DNA of 64,000 bases from Kitasatospora gansuensis (GTDB taxonomy: Bacteria > Actinomycetota > Actinomycetes > Streptomycetales > Streptomycetaceae), in assembly GCF_014203705.1 (NCBI RefSeq), contig NZ_JACHJR010000001.1:2356001-2420000 (forward strand), in the 5' to 3' direction. Made by a program: the position numbers and the translations under genes. Position 1 is the stretch's first letter. Each line of letters begins with the position of its first letter. Under the pieces are notes generated by a model. The model searched no databases, had not been told where the DNA came from, and was given only the letters and a program-made list of their open reading frames with translations. Of this stretch, positions 26,143-35,133 are shown in pieces.

Positions 26143-28368
26143 CTACCCCTGCAGGCCGTGGCCGGCACCGGAACCACTACGTCCGGTGAACGCCACGGAC
26201 CGGCCGTGAATTCCCCACGATGGTCGCACGCCCGCCGCGACCGGGTCATCCCGATTTCCCCGCTCGGGACCGGGCCGGTAGACGTCGTACACGCCGGAGA
26301 CCCGGAGCATCGCCCGCATCAGCAGCGGCAGGGTGGCCGCGGCCGGCAGCTCGACGGTGTAGCTGTGCCGGACCCGCAGCTGCTGCGGCGGCTCCACCTC
26401 GGCCGCGATGATGCCGACGCCCTCGGCCGAGATCGTCGCCGTCAGGTCGGCCAGCAGCCGGGGGCGGTTCAGCGCCTCGGCCCGCAGGGTCACCCGGAAG
26501 CCGTCGGCGGGGGCCGCGCCCGGCACCCAGCGCGGGCCGACCGGCTCCCGGCCGGCCGCCCGCAGCTCCTCGCCCACGGGGCAGTCGGTCCGGTGCACGG
26601 CCACCGCCCCGCCCCGGATCAGGTAGCCGGTCAGCTCGTCCGGCGGCACCGGCGTACAGCACCGGGACAGCCGTACCACCCCGCCCGAGCGGCCCGGCAC
26701 GGTCACCGGCGCCTGCCGCCGCCCGGCGGACGGGACGGCGGCGGGCGCCGGTTTGGCCGCCCCCGTGTCCGACTGCGGCTCCGGCACCCCGGCCGGGCGG
26801 TCGGCCAGCCAGCGTTCGATGGCCAGCCTGGCCCCCGGCGTACGGACGTACTCCAGCCACTCGACGGCCGGGCCCGACGCCTCGGCGGCCTGCTCGGTCA
26901 GCACCGCCAGCACGTCGCCGTCCCGGAGCGGGGTGGAGAGCGCGACCAGCCGCCCGTTCACCCGGGCCCCCAGACAGCGGTGGCCGGTCTCCTCCCCCAA
27001 CAGGTACGCGGCGTCCACGCAGCTCGCCCCGGCCGGCAGGTGCAGCGTCTCGCCCTGCTCGGTGACGGCGGTGATCTCCCGGTCGTCGGACAGGTCCGAG
27101 GTGAGCGCGGACCAGAAGGTGTCCGGGTCCGGGGTCTCCTGCTGCCACTCCAGCAGCCGGCTCAGCCAGCCGGGACGGGCCGGGTCGGTCCGCTCCGGGT
27201 CCTCCGGGCCGTCCTGGTGCGGATCGCCCAGGGCGACCACGCCGAACTCGGCCACCCGGTGCATCTCCCTGGTCCTGACCAGGACTTCGACCACCTCGCC
27301 ACCGGTCAGGGCGACCGCCGTGTGCAGCGACTGGTACAGGTTGAACTTGGGCGCCGCCACGAAGTCCTTGAACTCCCCCGGCAACGGCGTCCAGCAGGTG
27401 TGCAGCTCGCCGAGCACCGCGTAGCAGTCGGCGTTCTCCTCCACCACCACCAACAGCCGTCCGAAGTCGGCGGGTTGGAGATCCTGCGGCAGCCCGTCGG
27501 GCCCGGCGGCGGCGGTCCGCTTGAGCAGCACCCGGTGGACGGACACGCAGTGCCGGGGCCGCACGGTGACCGTCGCCGTCACCCCGGACTCGGCCAGCTG
27601 CCGGGTCAGCGCATCGGCGAACGGCTGCAGCAGCTCCTCCGGACGCTCGTCGTACGCGGCGATCAGCGCACCGGTGCGGGCGTACTCCTCCGGGTGCAGA
27701 GTGGCGAACACGATGTCCTCCAACTCGGCCTTCAGCACCTGGATCCCGAGCCGCTCGGCCAGCGGGATCAGCACGTCCCTGGTCACCTTGGCGATCCGGA
27801 TCCGGCTGGCGGGCTTCATGTGCCGGATGGTCCGCATGTTGTGCAGCCGGTCGGCGAGCTTGATCACCATCACCCGGACGTCGTCGCCGGTGGCCACCAG
27901 CATCTTCCGGAAGGTCTCCGCCTCGGCCGCGGCGCCGAAGTCCACCTTCTCCAACTTGGTGACGCCGTCCACCAGATAGGCCACCTCGGGCCCGAACTCC
28001 TCGGCCACCTGAGCCAGCGTCACCTCGGTGTCCTCGACCGTGTCGTGCAGCAGCGACGCCACCAAGGTCGTGGTCCCGGCCCCGAGTTGAGCCAGGATCA
28101 TGGTCACCGCGAGCGGATGCGTGATGAACGGCTCGCCACTCTTCCGGGTCTGCCCCCGGTGACTGGCCTCCGCCGTCCGGTACGCCCGGCCGAGCAGCGC
28201 GAGGTCCGCCTGCGGGTGGTGGCGCCGGTGCGCCTCGACGATCGGCTCGATCGCGTCCGGCAGCGGGACACGGCCGGTGGCCAGCAGGGCGGCACGGCCG
28301 GCCCGACCCAGGGAGGCTCGGTTGAGTCTGCCCCGGGAGCGCTTTCCAGCCTCGGCTTCGATGGTCAT
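26143..28368 (-). CDS. rshA: RelA/SpoT homologue (RshA type)
   Basis: A 741-residue long RSH protein controlling (p)ppGpp. The hydrolase domain is intact (THPLAVTMILAQLGAG, SLLHDTVEDTEVTLAQVAEE, IKLADRLHNMRTIRHM). The synthetase domain is divergent: the segment usually reading like YDLVGIRV is ADFGRLLVVV, and the preceding lysine/serine loop reads RPRHCVSVHRVLL. However, GEFKDFVAAPKFNLYQSLHT and VEVLVRTREMHRVAEFG are kept. TGS, a zinc-finger-like RCCTPVPPDE...HRTDCP and an ACT domain follow. The ATG has GGAGG 5 bases upstream. A bias to hydrolysis is possible but inferred. It is followed by hflX. Confidence 0.9.
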   Translation of the reverse strand: MTIEAEAGKRSRGRLNRASLGRAGRAALLATGRVPLPDAIEPIVEAHRRHHPQADLALLGRAYRTAEASHRGQTRKSGEPFITHPLAVTMILAQLGAGTTTLVASLLHDTVEDTEVTLAQVAEEFGPEVAYLVDGVTKLEKVDFGAAAEAETFRKMLVATGDDVRVMVIKLADRLHNMRTIRHMKPASRIRIAKVTRDVLIPLAERLGIQVLKAELEDIVFATLHPEEYARTGALIAAYDERPEELLQPFADALTRQLAESGVTATVTVRPRHCVSVHRVLLKRTAAAGPDGLPQDLQPADFGRLLVVVEENADCYAVLGELHTCWTPLPGEFKDFVAAPKFNLYQSLHTAVALTGGEVVEVLVRTREMHRVAEFGVVALGDPHQDGPEDPERTDPARPGWLSRLLEWQQETPDPDTFWSALTSDLSDDREITAVTEQGETLHLPAGASCVDAAYLLGEETGHRCLGARVNGRLVALSTPLRDGDVLAVLTEQAAEASGPAVEWLEYVRTPGARLAIERWLADRPAGVPEPQSDTGAAKPAPAAVPSAGRRQAPVTVPGRSGGVVRLSRCCTPVPPDELTGYLIRGGAVAVHRTDCPVGEELRAAGREPVGPRWVPGAAPADGFRVTLRAEALNRPRLLADLTATISAEGVGIIAAEVEPPQQLRVRHSYTVELPAAATLPLLMRAMLRVSGVYDVYRPGPERGNRDDPVAAGVRPSWGIHGRSVAFTGRSGSGAGHGLQG

Positions 28369-28506
28369 CTGCACCTCCGGCAGCGATGGTCCATGCTACC
28401 GAGCAGAGCACGTTCCGCGAGCGCGTGCTCCCACACCGTCACCAACACCACCCGAACGGGGGGATTCACTCCGCCCCCGCCAGGGAAGTGCACACGGCTC
28501 GGAAGA

Positions 28507-28623
28507 TAGGGGCTCGGGGAACTGCGACGCCGACCTCGGAAAACGTGATCCGTACGTAAGTGGTCAGGCACCTTCGCAGTGATACCCGCCAGCCACGAAC
28601 CGTCGCCGTTCCCCGAGCCCCTG
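28507..28623 (+). repeat. interspersed palindrome-ended element, copy B
   Basis: Same family as copy A, same orientation, between the dapF stop and the rshA start. Conserved flanks extend beyond the inverted repeats: CTCGGAAGA on the left, and GGATAGTGCAACC then GAGCGCCCTGC on the right, so the full unit is nearer 150 bp. Confidence 0.85.
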
Positions 28624-28660
28624 GATAGTGCAACCGAGCGCCCTGCAAAAAAGCTCAGCT

Positions 28661-29533
28661 TCAGATGTGCAGCGTCCCCGTGGCGACGATCTCCGCCGGT
28701 CCCGCCATCTCGATCCGGGCGTCCGGGTGTTCGGTGATCAGCAGGGTGCCACCGGGCAGGTCGACGGTGTAGGTGACCGCCTGGCCGGTGACCGAGGGGT
28801 CGAGGTGGTGGCGGCGGGCGGCCGCGACCGCCACCGCGCAGGCGCCGGTCCCGCAGGAGCGGGTCTCGCCGGAACCCCGCTCGTGCACCCGCATCGCGAC
28901 GTGCTGTGGTCCGCGCTCCACCACGAACTCGACGTTGACCCCCTCGGGGTACACCCCGTCGGTGACGCCGGGTGCGGTGTAGAGGTCACCGGCCTGGGCC
29001 AGGTCGTCGACGAAGGCGACCGCGTGCGGGTTGCCCATGTTGACGTTGAGCGCGGGCCAGACGAGATCGCCGACCGTGACCTCGACGCCCTCGGAACCGG
29101 GCAGCCGGACCCGGCCCATGTCGACGGTGATCAGGCCGGGGCCGTCCGCGGTGTCCTCCGCGACCCGGACGTCCAGCACGCCGGCCCGGGTGGCCACCGG
29201 GATCAGACCCGGCTTGGCCAGCCCGGCCTCGATCAGGTAGCGGGCGAAGACCCGGATCCCGTTGCCGCACATCTCGGCGATCGAGCCGTCGGAGTTGCGG
29301 TAGTCCATGAACCACTCGGCCCGGTCGGCCAGGCCGACCGCCGCCGGGTCGGCCGCCGCGCGGACCACCCGGATCAGGCCGTCGCCGCCGATGCCGGCCC
29401 GGCGGTCGCACAGGGCGGCGACCTCGGCCGGGCCGAGGTCGAGCCGGCCGTCGCCGTCCGGGATGATCACGAAGTCGTTCTGGGTGCCGTGGCCCTTGAG
29501 GAAGGGGAGGCCGAAGGTCTTGGATGCGCTCAC
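28661..29533 (-). CDS. dapF: diaminopimelate epimerase
   Basis: A 290-residue cytoplasmic enzyme converting LL- to meso-diaminopimelate for lysine and peptidoglycan synthesis. The two catalytic cysteines lie in EMCGNGIRVFARY (near residue 89) and RSCGTGACAVAVAA (near 228). The N-terminal FLKGHGTQNDFVII and central NVNMGNPHAVAFVDD motifs are also typical. The GTG start gives the standard length. It lies between a membrane-protein gene and rshA, the usual streptomycete context. Confidence 0.96.
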   Translation of the reverse strand: MSASKTFGLPFLKGHGTQNDFVIIPDGDGRLDLGPAEVAALCDRRAGIGGDGLIRVVRAAADPAAVGLADRAEWFMDYRNSDGSIAEMCGNGIRVFARYLIEAGLAKPGLIPVATRAGVLDVRVAEDTADGPGLITVDMGRVRLPGSEGVEVTVGDLVWPALNVNMGNPHAVAFVDDLAQAGDLYTAPGVTDGVYPEGVNVEFVVERGPQHVAMRVHERGSGETRSCGTGACAVAVAAARRHHLDPSVTGQAVTYTVDLPGGTLLITEHPDARIEMAGPAEIVATGTLHI

Positions 29534-29560
29534 AGAGCCGATGGTACTGAGACCGGTCGG

Positions 29561-30040
29561 TCAGGAGGCGAGGTGGACCACTCGCCAGACGGCGAGGCCG
29601 ACCGCGACCGCCGCGGCCAGGGTGTAGAGCGCGATCGCCTTGCGGCTCGCCCGCAGGCCACTGCCCCGGCGCGGGACGCCGGGCCACTTGTACCCGGCCA
29701 TCCGGGCGGCCATCGCGCCCCAGCCGACCGAGGCGGCGGTGAGCAGCAGGCCGAGCATCCCGATCATCGCGGAGGCGCCGCCGCCGGAGCCGAAGGCGAG
29801 CGGGAAGGCGAACATCAGCGCACCGGCGGCACCGACCAGCACGATCGGCAGGGTCTGCCACCAGCGCAGCCGGCGGCGGGGCCGGATCTCCCGCTCGTGC
29901 ACCACACCGGGCGCGGCCAGGTCGGCGAGGACGGGCAGGGCCAGGGCGTACGAGGTGGTCATCTGAGCTTCGGCCAACACCAGTTCGGCGCTGACGCTGC
30001 TCGGCAGTTCCTCGGTTTCGGGGCCGGTACCCGTGGACAC
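29561..30040 (-). CDS. conserved membrane protein upstream of dapF
   Basis: A 159-residue protein from a GTG with GGGAGG 5 bases upstream. The N-terminal half is soluble (ELPSSVSAELVLAEAQMTTS, then REIRPRRRLRWWQT). Three transmembrane helices follow: LPIVLVGAAGALMFAFPLAF, AMIGMLGLLLTAASVGWGAM and ALYTLAAAVAVGLAVWRVV. The ATG/GTG further upstream gives a less convincing N-terminus. I do not recognise a function; it lies 27 bases upstream of dapF and may be cotranscribed. Confidence 0.72.
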   Translation of the reverse strand: MSTGTGPETEELPSSVSAELVLAEAQMTTSYALALPVLADLAAPGVVHEREIRPRRRLRWWQTLPIVLVGAAGALMFAFPLAFGSGGGASAMIGMLGLLLTAASVGWGAMAARMAGYKWPGVPRRGSGLRASRKAIALYTLAAAVAVGLAVWRVVHLAS

Positions 30041-30259
30041 GCGGCCTCCCCTGACGGTTCGCCACGAGCCAACTGACTCGCGGGCGGTAGGGGCGGCCCT
30101 CACGGCCGACCCCTGGTTGTTTTCGATAATGGCATGTCCGGTGCCGTCGACGCGGGTCCCATCGGGCCATCGGGTGATCCGTGGCCAGGACGTGATGTGC
30201 CCGTAACCCTCAGTTGGTCGTGCACCTGCAGCTGCACCGGCCGGATGGCCGGAAACCGC

Positions 30260-31198
30260 TCAGATCTGACGGTCGATCAGCTCCAGGGCCCGTCCCAGCA
30301 GCTCCGTCGGGTCCGCACCGGCCGGGCGGGCCAGCCAGTGGATCCGGTCGTCCCGGCGGAACCAGGACTCCTGGCGGCGGGCGAACCGCCTGGTCGCCCG
30401 TACGGTTTCGGCCTTCGCCTCCGGCTCGGTGCAGTCGCCCGCGAAGTGGGCCAGCACCTGCTGGTAGCCGAGCGCCCGGGAGGCGGTCAGCCCGTCCCGC
30501 AGCCCCTGTGCCTCCAGCGCGCGGACCTCGGCGAGCAGACCGTCCTCCCACATCCGGTCCACCCGGAGCTCGATCCGGCGGTCCAGCTCCGGGCGCTCCA
30601 CCTGGACGCCGATCTGCACGGTGTCGTACACGGCGGTGTTGGTCGGCAGGCTGGCGGTGAACGGGCGGCCGGTGATCTCGATGACCTCCAGCGCCCGGAC
30701 CACCCGCCGGCCGTTGCTCGGCAGGATCGCCGCGGCGGCGGCCGGGTCGAGCTCCGCCAGCCGCCGGTGCAGCGCGCCGCTGCCGAGCTGCTCGCACTCG
30801 GCCTCCAGCCGGGCCCGGACCGCCGGGTCGGTGCCCGGGAACTCCATCTCGTCGATCGCCGCCCGGACGTACAGCCCGGAGCCGCCGACCAGCACGGGCG
30901 TCCGGCCCTCGGCGAGCAGCCGGTCCATCTCGGCCCGGGCCAGCCGCTGGTACTCGGCGACGCTGGCGGCCTCGGTGACGTCCCAGATGTCCATCAGGTG
31001 GTGCGGGATGCCGCCGCGCTCGGCCGGGGTGAGCTTCGCGGTGCCGATGTCCATGCCCCGGTAGAGCTGCATCGAGTCGGTGTTGATCACCTCGCCGCCG
31101 AGCGTGCGGGCGAGGGCGACCGCCAGGTCGGACTTGCCCGCGGCGGTCGCGCCGACCACGGAGACGACGCGGGGCTGGGTGACGGAAGAGCTGCTCAC
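30260..31198 (-). CDS. miaA: tRNA dimethylallyltransferase
   Basis: A 312-residue enzyme adding a dimethylallyl group to adenosine 37 of tRNAs reading U-starting codons; MiaB (encoded at 32425) then methylthiolates it. Motifs are VSVVGATAAGKSDLAVALA near residue 15, INTDSMQLYRGMDIGTAK, PHHLMDIWDVTE, LVGGSGLYVRA and PSNGRRVVRALEVIEITGRP. The GTG start follows the usual N-terminus. Streptomycete bldA tRNA depends on this modification, so the gene can influence development (established for the family). Confidence 0.96.
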   Translation of the reverse strand: MSSSSVTQPRVVSVVGATAAGKSDLAVALARTLGGEVINTDSMQLYRGMDIGTAKLTPAERGGIPHHLMDIWDVTEAASVAEYQRLARAEMDRLLAEGRTPVLVGGSGLYVRAAIDEMEFPGTDPAVRARLEAECEQLGSGALHRRLAELDPAAAAAILPSNGRRVVRALEVIEITGRPFTASLPTNTAVYDTVQIGVQVERPELDRRIELRVDRMWEDGLLAEVRALEAQGLRDGLTASRALGYQQVLAHFAGDCTEPEAKAETVRATRRFARRQESWFRRDDRIHWLARPAGADPTELLGRALELIDRQI

Positions 31199-31323
31199 GG
31201 GCCAAGTCTCGCAAAGATCGGGAGTGGCGCCGTGTCTCAGGCCGTCACTCTGGGGAAGATATGAACGGAATGACCTATTTTCTCCGTCCGCCGGGCGGAC
31301 CCAGCAGAAGGAGAGCGACGGAC

Positions 31324-31554
31324 ATGGGCCTGATGGACAACCTCAAGGGCAAGGCCGAGGAGCTCAAGGACAAGGCCAGCGAGCTCGCGGGCAAGCACAA
31401 CGAGAAGATCGACCACATGGTCGAGAAGACCGGCAGCGCGGTGGACAAGGCCACCAAGGGGAAGTACAGCGACAAGATCGAGTCCGGCACCAGCAAGGCC
31501 AAGGGCGCGGTGGACCACTTCGCCGCCAAGCCCAAGGACGAGGGACAGAGCTGA
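31324..31554 (+). CDS. small antitoxin-family (MT0933/Rv0909-like) helical protein
   Basis: A 76-residue, Lys/Glu/Ala-rich helical protein starting MGLMDNLKGKAEELKDKASE and ending AVDHFAAKPKDEGQS. It matches the pattern of the MT0933-type antitoxin family and also resembles CsbD/LEA-like stress proteins. AAGGAG lies 11 bases before the ATG. No toxin gene is adjacent, so an antitoxin role is doubtful; a stress protein is equally possible. It is flanked by miaA (divergent) and the LigB-like gene (convergent). Confidence 0.72.
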   Translation: MGLMDNLKGKAEELKDKASELAGKHNEKIDHMVEKTGSAVDKATKGKYSDKIESGTSKAKGAVDHFAAKPKDEGQS

Positions 31555-31561
31555 CCGGCAG

Positions 31562-32260
31562 TCAGCTCCAGGAGGCCACGAAGTAGCCCACCCCGTAGGG
31601 GGCCTCGTCGTACCGCAGCCTCCCGTTCAGCCCGGCGCCCTGTGCAGCTCCCGCGAGGACCTGCCAGGGCGCCCGTCCGTCCGCCTGCAGCTCCGCCGAC
31701 ACCCGGGGGTCGAGCGCAGCCAGCGCGGCCAGATCCGCCGCACCCAGCGCCCGGGCCGCCTCGGCGTCGTAGCCCTCGGCCCGGTCGTCCAGGTAGCCCG
31801 GCGCCTTGACCGAACGGCAGGCGCTGCCGCCGCCGAGCACCAGCAGGCCGACCTTGTCGGCCAGTTCGGCCAGCCCGCCGCCCAGGCCCAGCAGCCGCTC
31901 GGCCGACGCGTCGGCCGGGACAGCACACGCGTGGGTGGGGGTGGTCGCCCCCGCCTGCTCCAGCAGCCACGCCCCGACCGCCAGCGACGGCGCCAGCTCC
32001 GGGCCTTCCACCCCGCCCGACGGCAGCCGCACCACCCGGGACACGCCGTACCGGTGGAACGAACCCACCCCGCCCTCGGTCCACACCCCGGCCTCCGGGC
32101 CGCCGCCGACCAGCACGATCAGCTCCGCCCCCGAGGCGAGCAACTCCCGCACCGCCGCCAGGCAGGCGGCCCGCAGCGGCTCCAGCTCGGGCGCCGCACC
32201 CGAGGCGACCTCGGGCACCAGCAGCGGCGGACAGGGGACTACGGCAGCGGCAACGAGCAT
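31562..32260 (-). CDS. LigB-like class III extradiol dioxygenase-fold protein
   Basis: A 232-residue protein starting MLVAAAVVPCPPLLVPEVAS. The AAVVPCPPLLVPE start, LIVLVGGGPEAGVW and LLVLGGGSACRSVKAPGYLD segments match the LigB/MEMO-like fold found in a conserved actinobacterial gene near miaA-miaB. The usual metal-binding histidines are not obvious (PHP and HG motifs are replaced by PCP and GG), so catalysis is doubtful. The ATG has AAGGTG 7 bases upstream. Substrate and role unknown. Confidence 0.7.
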   Translation of the reverse strand: MLVAAAVVPCPPLLVPEVASGAAPELEPLRAACLAAVRELLASGAELIVLVGGGPEAGVWTEGGVGSFHRYGVSRVVRLPSGGVEGPELAPSLAVGAWLLEQAGATTPTHACAVPADASAERLLGLGGGLAELADKVGLLVLGGGSACRSVKAPGYLDDRAEGYDAEAARALGAADLAALAALDPRVSAELQADGRAPWQVLAGAAQGAGLNGRLRYDEAPYGVGYFVASWS

Positions 32261-32297
32261 GACGATCACCTTATGCAGATGCGGAGGTTGCACTATC

Positions 32298-32413
32298 CAG
32301 GGGCTCGGGGAACTGCGAGGAGATCTGGCGTGCGGGTCAAACTGCAAAGTGCCTGACCACGTACGGACGGATCGCCTTGTACGAGGTCGGCGTCGCAGTT
32401 CCCCGAGCCCCTG
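32298..32413 (-). repeat. interspersed palindrome-ended element, copy C (inverted)
   Basis: 116 bp with the same terminal inverted repeats. Its core matches copy A only when read on the minus strand (GCGACGCCGACCTCG at the right end). Outer flanks GTTCGGAAGA and GGATAGTGCAACC match copy B. It lies between miaB and the LigB-like gene. Confidence 0.85.
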
Positions 32414-32424
32414 TCTTCCGAACG

Positions 32425-33912
32425 TCAGTCGCCGCAGCCGGTGACTACCGGCAAAGCCGCCGGGACGCCGATGGTGGGCAGGCCGAGCATGACGCCGGCC
32501 GGCTTCGGGGCCGGGAGGCCCTGCCGCTTCTCCCAGGCGTCGCCCGCGCGGGTGCGGCGGACGGCCAGGGTGGGGCCCTCGGCGAGCAGGTGGTGCGGGG
32601 CGGCGTAGGTGATCTCGACGGTCACCGTGTCGCCGGGGCGGACGGGCTCGGTGGGGCGGGTGAAGTGCACGAGGCGGTTGTCGGGGGCACGGCCGGAGAG
32701 CCGGTCGGTCCGGTCGTCCTTCTTGCCCTCGCCCTCGGCCACCAGGATCTCCAGCACCCGGCCGACCTGCTTCTTGTTCTCCTCCCAGGAGATCTCCTCC
32801 TGAAGGGCGATCAGCCGGTTGTAGCGGTCCTGGACCACGGCCTTGGGGATCTGCCCGTCCATCTCGGCGGCGGGGGTGCCGGGCCGCTTGGAGTACTGGA
32901 AGGTGAAGGCGTTGGTGAAGCGGGCCTCGCGGACCGCGTGCATGGTCTGCTCGAAGTCCTCCTCGGTCTCACCGGGGAAGCCGACGATGATGTCGGTGGA
33001 GATCGCCGCGTCCGGCATCGCCTCGCGGACCTTGCGGATGATGCCGAGGAAGCGTTCCTGCCGGTACGAGCGCTTCATCGCCCGCAGCACGGTGTCCGAA
33101 CCGGACTGCATCGGCATGTGCAGCTGGTGCATCACGTTCGGGGTCTCGGCCATCGCGGCGATCACGTCGTCGGTGAAGTCGCGCGGGTGCGGCGAGGTGA
33201 ACCGGATCCGCTCCAGGCCCTCGATCTGCCCGGCCGCCCGGAGCAGCTTGGAGAACGCCTCCCGGTCGCCCAGGTCGGAGCCGTACGCGTTGACGTTCTG
33301 GCCGAGCAGGGTGACCTCGATGACACCCTCGCCGACCAGCGCCTCGATCTCGGCCAGGACGTCGCCGGGACGGCGGTCCTCCTCCTTGCCGCGCAGCGCG
33401 GGGACGATGCAGAAGGTGCAGGTGTTGTTGCAGCCGACCGAGATGGCCACCCAGGCCGCGTACGCCGACTCGCGCCGGGTCGGCAGGGTGGACGGGAAGG
33501 TCTCCAGCGACTCCAGGATCTCCACCTGGGCCTGCTGCTCGATCCGGGCCCGCTCCAGCAACGCGGGCAGGTGCCCGATGTTGTGGGTGCCGAAGACCAC
33601 GTCGACCCAGGGGGCCCGCTTCACGATGGTGTCGCGGTCCTTCTGCGCCAGGCAGCCGCCGACGGCGATCTGCATGTCCTTGTTCCGGGTCTTCGCCGGA
33701 GCGAGCTGGCCGAGGTTGCCGTACAGCTTGTTGTCGGCGTTCTCGCGCACCGCGCAGGTGTTGAAGACCACCAGGTCGGGATCACCCTCCTGGTCGGCCT
33801 TCACGTACCCGGCGTCCTCGAGCAGCCCGGAGAGGCGCTCGGAGTCGTGCACGTTCATCTGGCAGCCGTACGTGACGACCTTGTAGCTCTTGGAATCCTG
33901 GCTCGTACCCAC
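32425..33912 (-). CDS. miaB: tRNA 2-methylthio-N6-isopentenyladenosine synthase
   Basis: A 495-residue radical-SAM methylthiotransferase acting on tRNA after MiaA. The N-terminal UPF0004 domain has [30 protein letters not shown] and VGGCLAQKD with three cluster cysteines. The radical-SAM motif is [11 protein letters not shown] near residue 160. A TRAM domain closes the protein ([20 protein letters not shown]). The GTG start was chosen just ahead of the conserved KVVTYGC strand; its Shine-Dalgarno is weak. It is divergent from the TAXI gene. Confidence 0.95.
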   Translation of the reverse strand: MGTSQDSKSYKVVTYGCQMNVHDSERLSGLLEDAGYVKADQEGDPDLVVFNTCAVRENADNKLYGNLGQLAPAKTRNKDMQIAVGGCLAQKDRDTIVKRAPWVDVVFGTHNIGHLPALLERARIEQQAQVEILESLETFPSTLPTRRESAYAAWVAISVGCNNTCTFCIVPALRGKEEDRRPGDVLAEIEALVGEGVIEVTLLGQNVNAYGSDLGDREAFSKLLRAAGQIEGLERIRFTSPHPRDFTDDVIAAMAETPNVMHQLHMPMQSGSDTVLRAMKRSYRQERFLGIIRKVREAMPDAAISTDIIVGFPGETEEDFEQTMHAVREARFTNAFTFQYSKRPGTPAAEMDGQIPKAVVQDRYNRLIALQEEISWEENKKQVGRVLEILVAEGEGKKDDRTDRLSGRAPDNRLVHFTRPTEPVRPGDTVTVEITYAAPHHLLAEGPTLAVRRTRAGDAWEKRQGLPAPKPAGVMLGLPTIGVPAALPVVTGCGD

Positions 33913-33991
33913 GGACCCAAGAGTACGAGAACCGGATCGGGCTCCGTGACCCTCTCCCTTTCCCGGGCCCGGCCTGGCAGTATCCAACCCC

Positions 33992-35002
33992 ATGACCTGG
34001 AGACCCGTCGCCCTGCCGCGCACGGTGGCCCGCAGCCGGCTCGGCCGGACGGCCGCCGCGTTGCTGCTGGTCGTGGGCGGTCTCGGCGGCTGGTGGCTGG
34101 CCGCGGCCGACCGCGCGGACTACCCGCGCGGGGAGATCGGGTTCGCCACCGGGGTCCAACGAGGTGTGTACGACCGGTACGGGCAGCTGCTCCGGACCTA
34201 CCTGCACACCGCGATGCCCGGGGCGGAACTCCGGCTGGACAACTCGCAGGGCTCGATCGACAACCTGGACCGGGTCGCCTCCGGACGGGACTCGTTCGCG
34301 ATCGCCACCGCCGACTCGGTGGCCAGCTACCGGGGCGACGGCAAGGACCGGCTGCGCGGGATAGCCCGGCTGTACGACGACTACCTGCAACTCGTGGTGC
34401 CCGCCGACTCCAAGGTGCAGCGGGCCTCGGACCTCAAGGGTCTGCGGGTCGGGGTCGGCCAGAGCCGGTCCGGGGTCCTGCTGGTGACGAAGCGTCTGCT
34501 GGCCTCGGCCGGGCTCGATCCCGACCAGGACGTCGCCGCGGCGAACCTCGGCGTCGGCGACGCGGCCGACCAGCTGAAGAACGGTCAGCTGGACGCCTTC
34601 TTCTGGTCCGGCGGGCTGCCCACCAGCGCGCTGAGCGATCTCTCCGACCAGTTCGCGATCCGGATCGTCCCGCTCGGCGACCTGGCCGAAGCGGTCGGCC
34701 ACGGCGAGGGCGGCGGCGCCGACGCCTACCGCGCCGCCACCATCCCGGCCGACGCCTACCCCAAGGCCCGCCCCGCCGCGACGGCGGTCGCCACCCTGGC
34801 CGTCCCCAACCTGCTGATCACCCGCGACGACGTCGACCCGGCCCTGGTGGAGCGGATGACCCAGGCCGTCATCGACAGCCGCGACGCGATCGGCGCAGAG
34901 GTCCACGCCGCCCAGGTGGTGGACCTCCGCACCGCGGTCTACACCGACCCGCTGGCCCTCCACGAAGGCGCCCGGCGCTACTACCTTTCGGTCAAACCTT
35001 GA
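33992..35002 (+). CDS. TAXI-family solute-binding protein
   Basis: A 336-residue exported protein with an N-terminal membrane helix ([20 protein letters not shown]). The body has the TAXI layout: [73 protein letters not shown] and [24 protein letters not shown] proteins normally feed TRAP transporters, but no TRAP permease gene is adjacent. It may instead serve signalling with the sensor kinase that converges on it. Ligand unknown. Confidence 0.88.
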   Translation: MTWRPVALPRTVARSRLGRTAAALLLVVGGLGGWWLAAADRADYPRGEIGFATGVQRGVYDRYGQLLRTYLHTAMPGAELRLDNSQGSIDNLDRVASGRDSFAIATADSVASYRGDGKDRLRGIARLYDDYLQLVVPADSKVQRASDLKGLRVGVGQSRSGVLLVTKRLLASAGLDPDQDVAAANLGVGDAADQLKNGQLDAFFWSGGLPTSALSDLSDQFAIRIVPLGDLAEAVGHGEGGGADAYRAATIPADAYPKARPAATAVATLAVPNLLITRDDVDPALVERMTQAVIDSRDAIGAEVHAAQVVDLRTAVYTDPLALHEGARRYYLSVKP

Positions 35003-35013
35003 GTTGCACCACC

Positions 35014-35127
35014 CAGGGGCTCGGGGAACTGCGAGGAGATCTGGCGTTCGGGTCACTGCGAAAGTGCCTGACCTTGTACGCAGGTTGAACGCTCCCGAGG
35101 TCGGCGCCGCCGTTCCCCGGGCCCCTG
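35014..35127 (-). repeat. interspersed palindrome-ended element, copy D (inverted)
   Basis: 114 bp, same family and same orientation as copy C, with a slightly diverged right end (CCCCGGGCCCCTG). It lies between the convergent TAXI and sensor-kinase genes. Confidence 0.82.
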
Positions 35128-35133
35128 CTCTGT

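Noticed and set aside
30041..30259. A gene between the membrane protein and miaA
   Set aside because: Only shadow frames are present; some short inverted repeats (near 30238-30253) are too weak to call.
31324..31554. A toxin-antitoxin pair
   Set aside because: The antitoxin-family gene has no adjacent toxin; the neighbouring LigB-like gene has no toxin features.
24416..35127. The dispersed repeats as a CRISPR array
   Set aside because: Copies are kilobases apart, of ~117 bp, in both orientations, with no regular spacers or cas genes.
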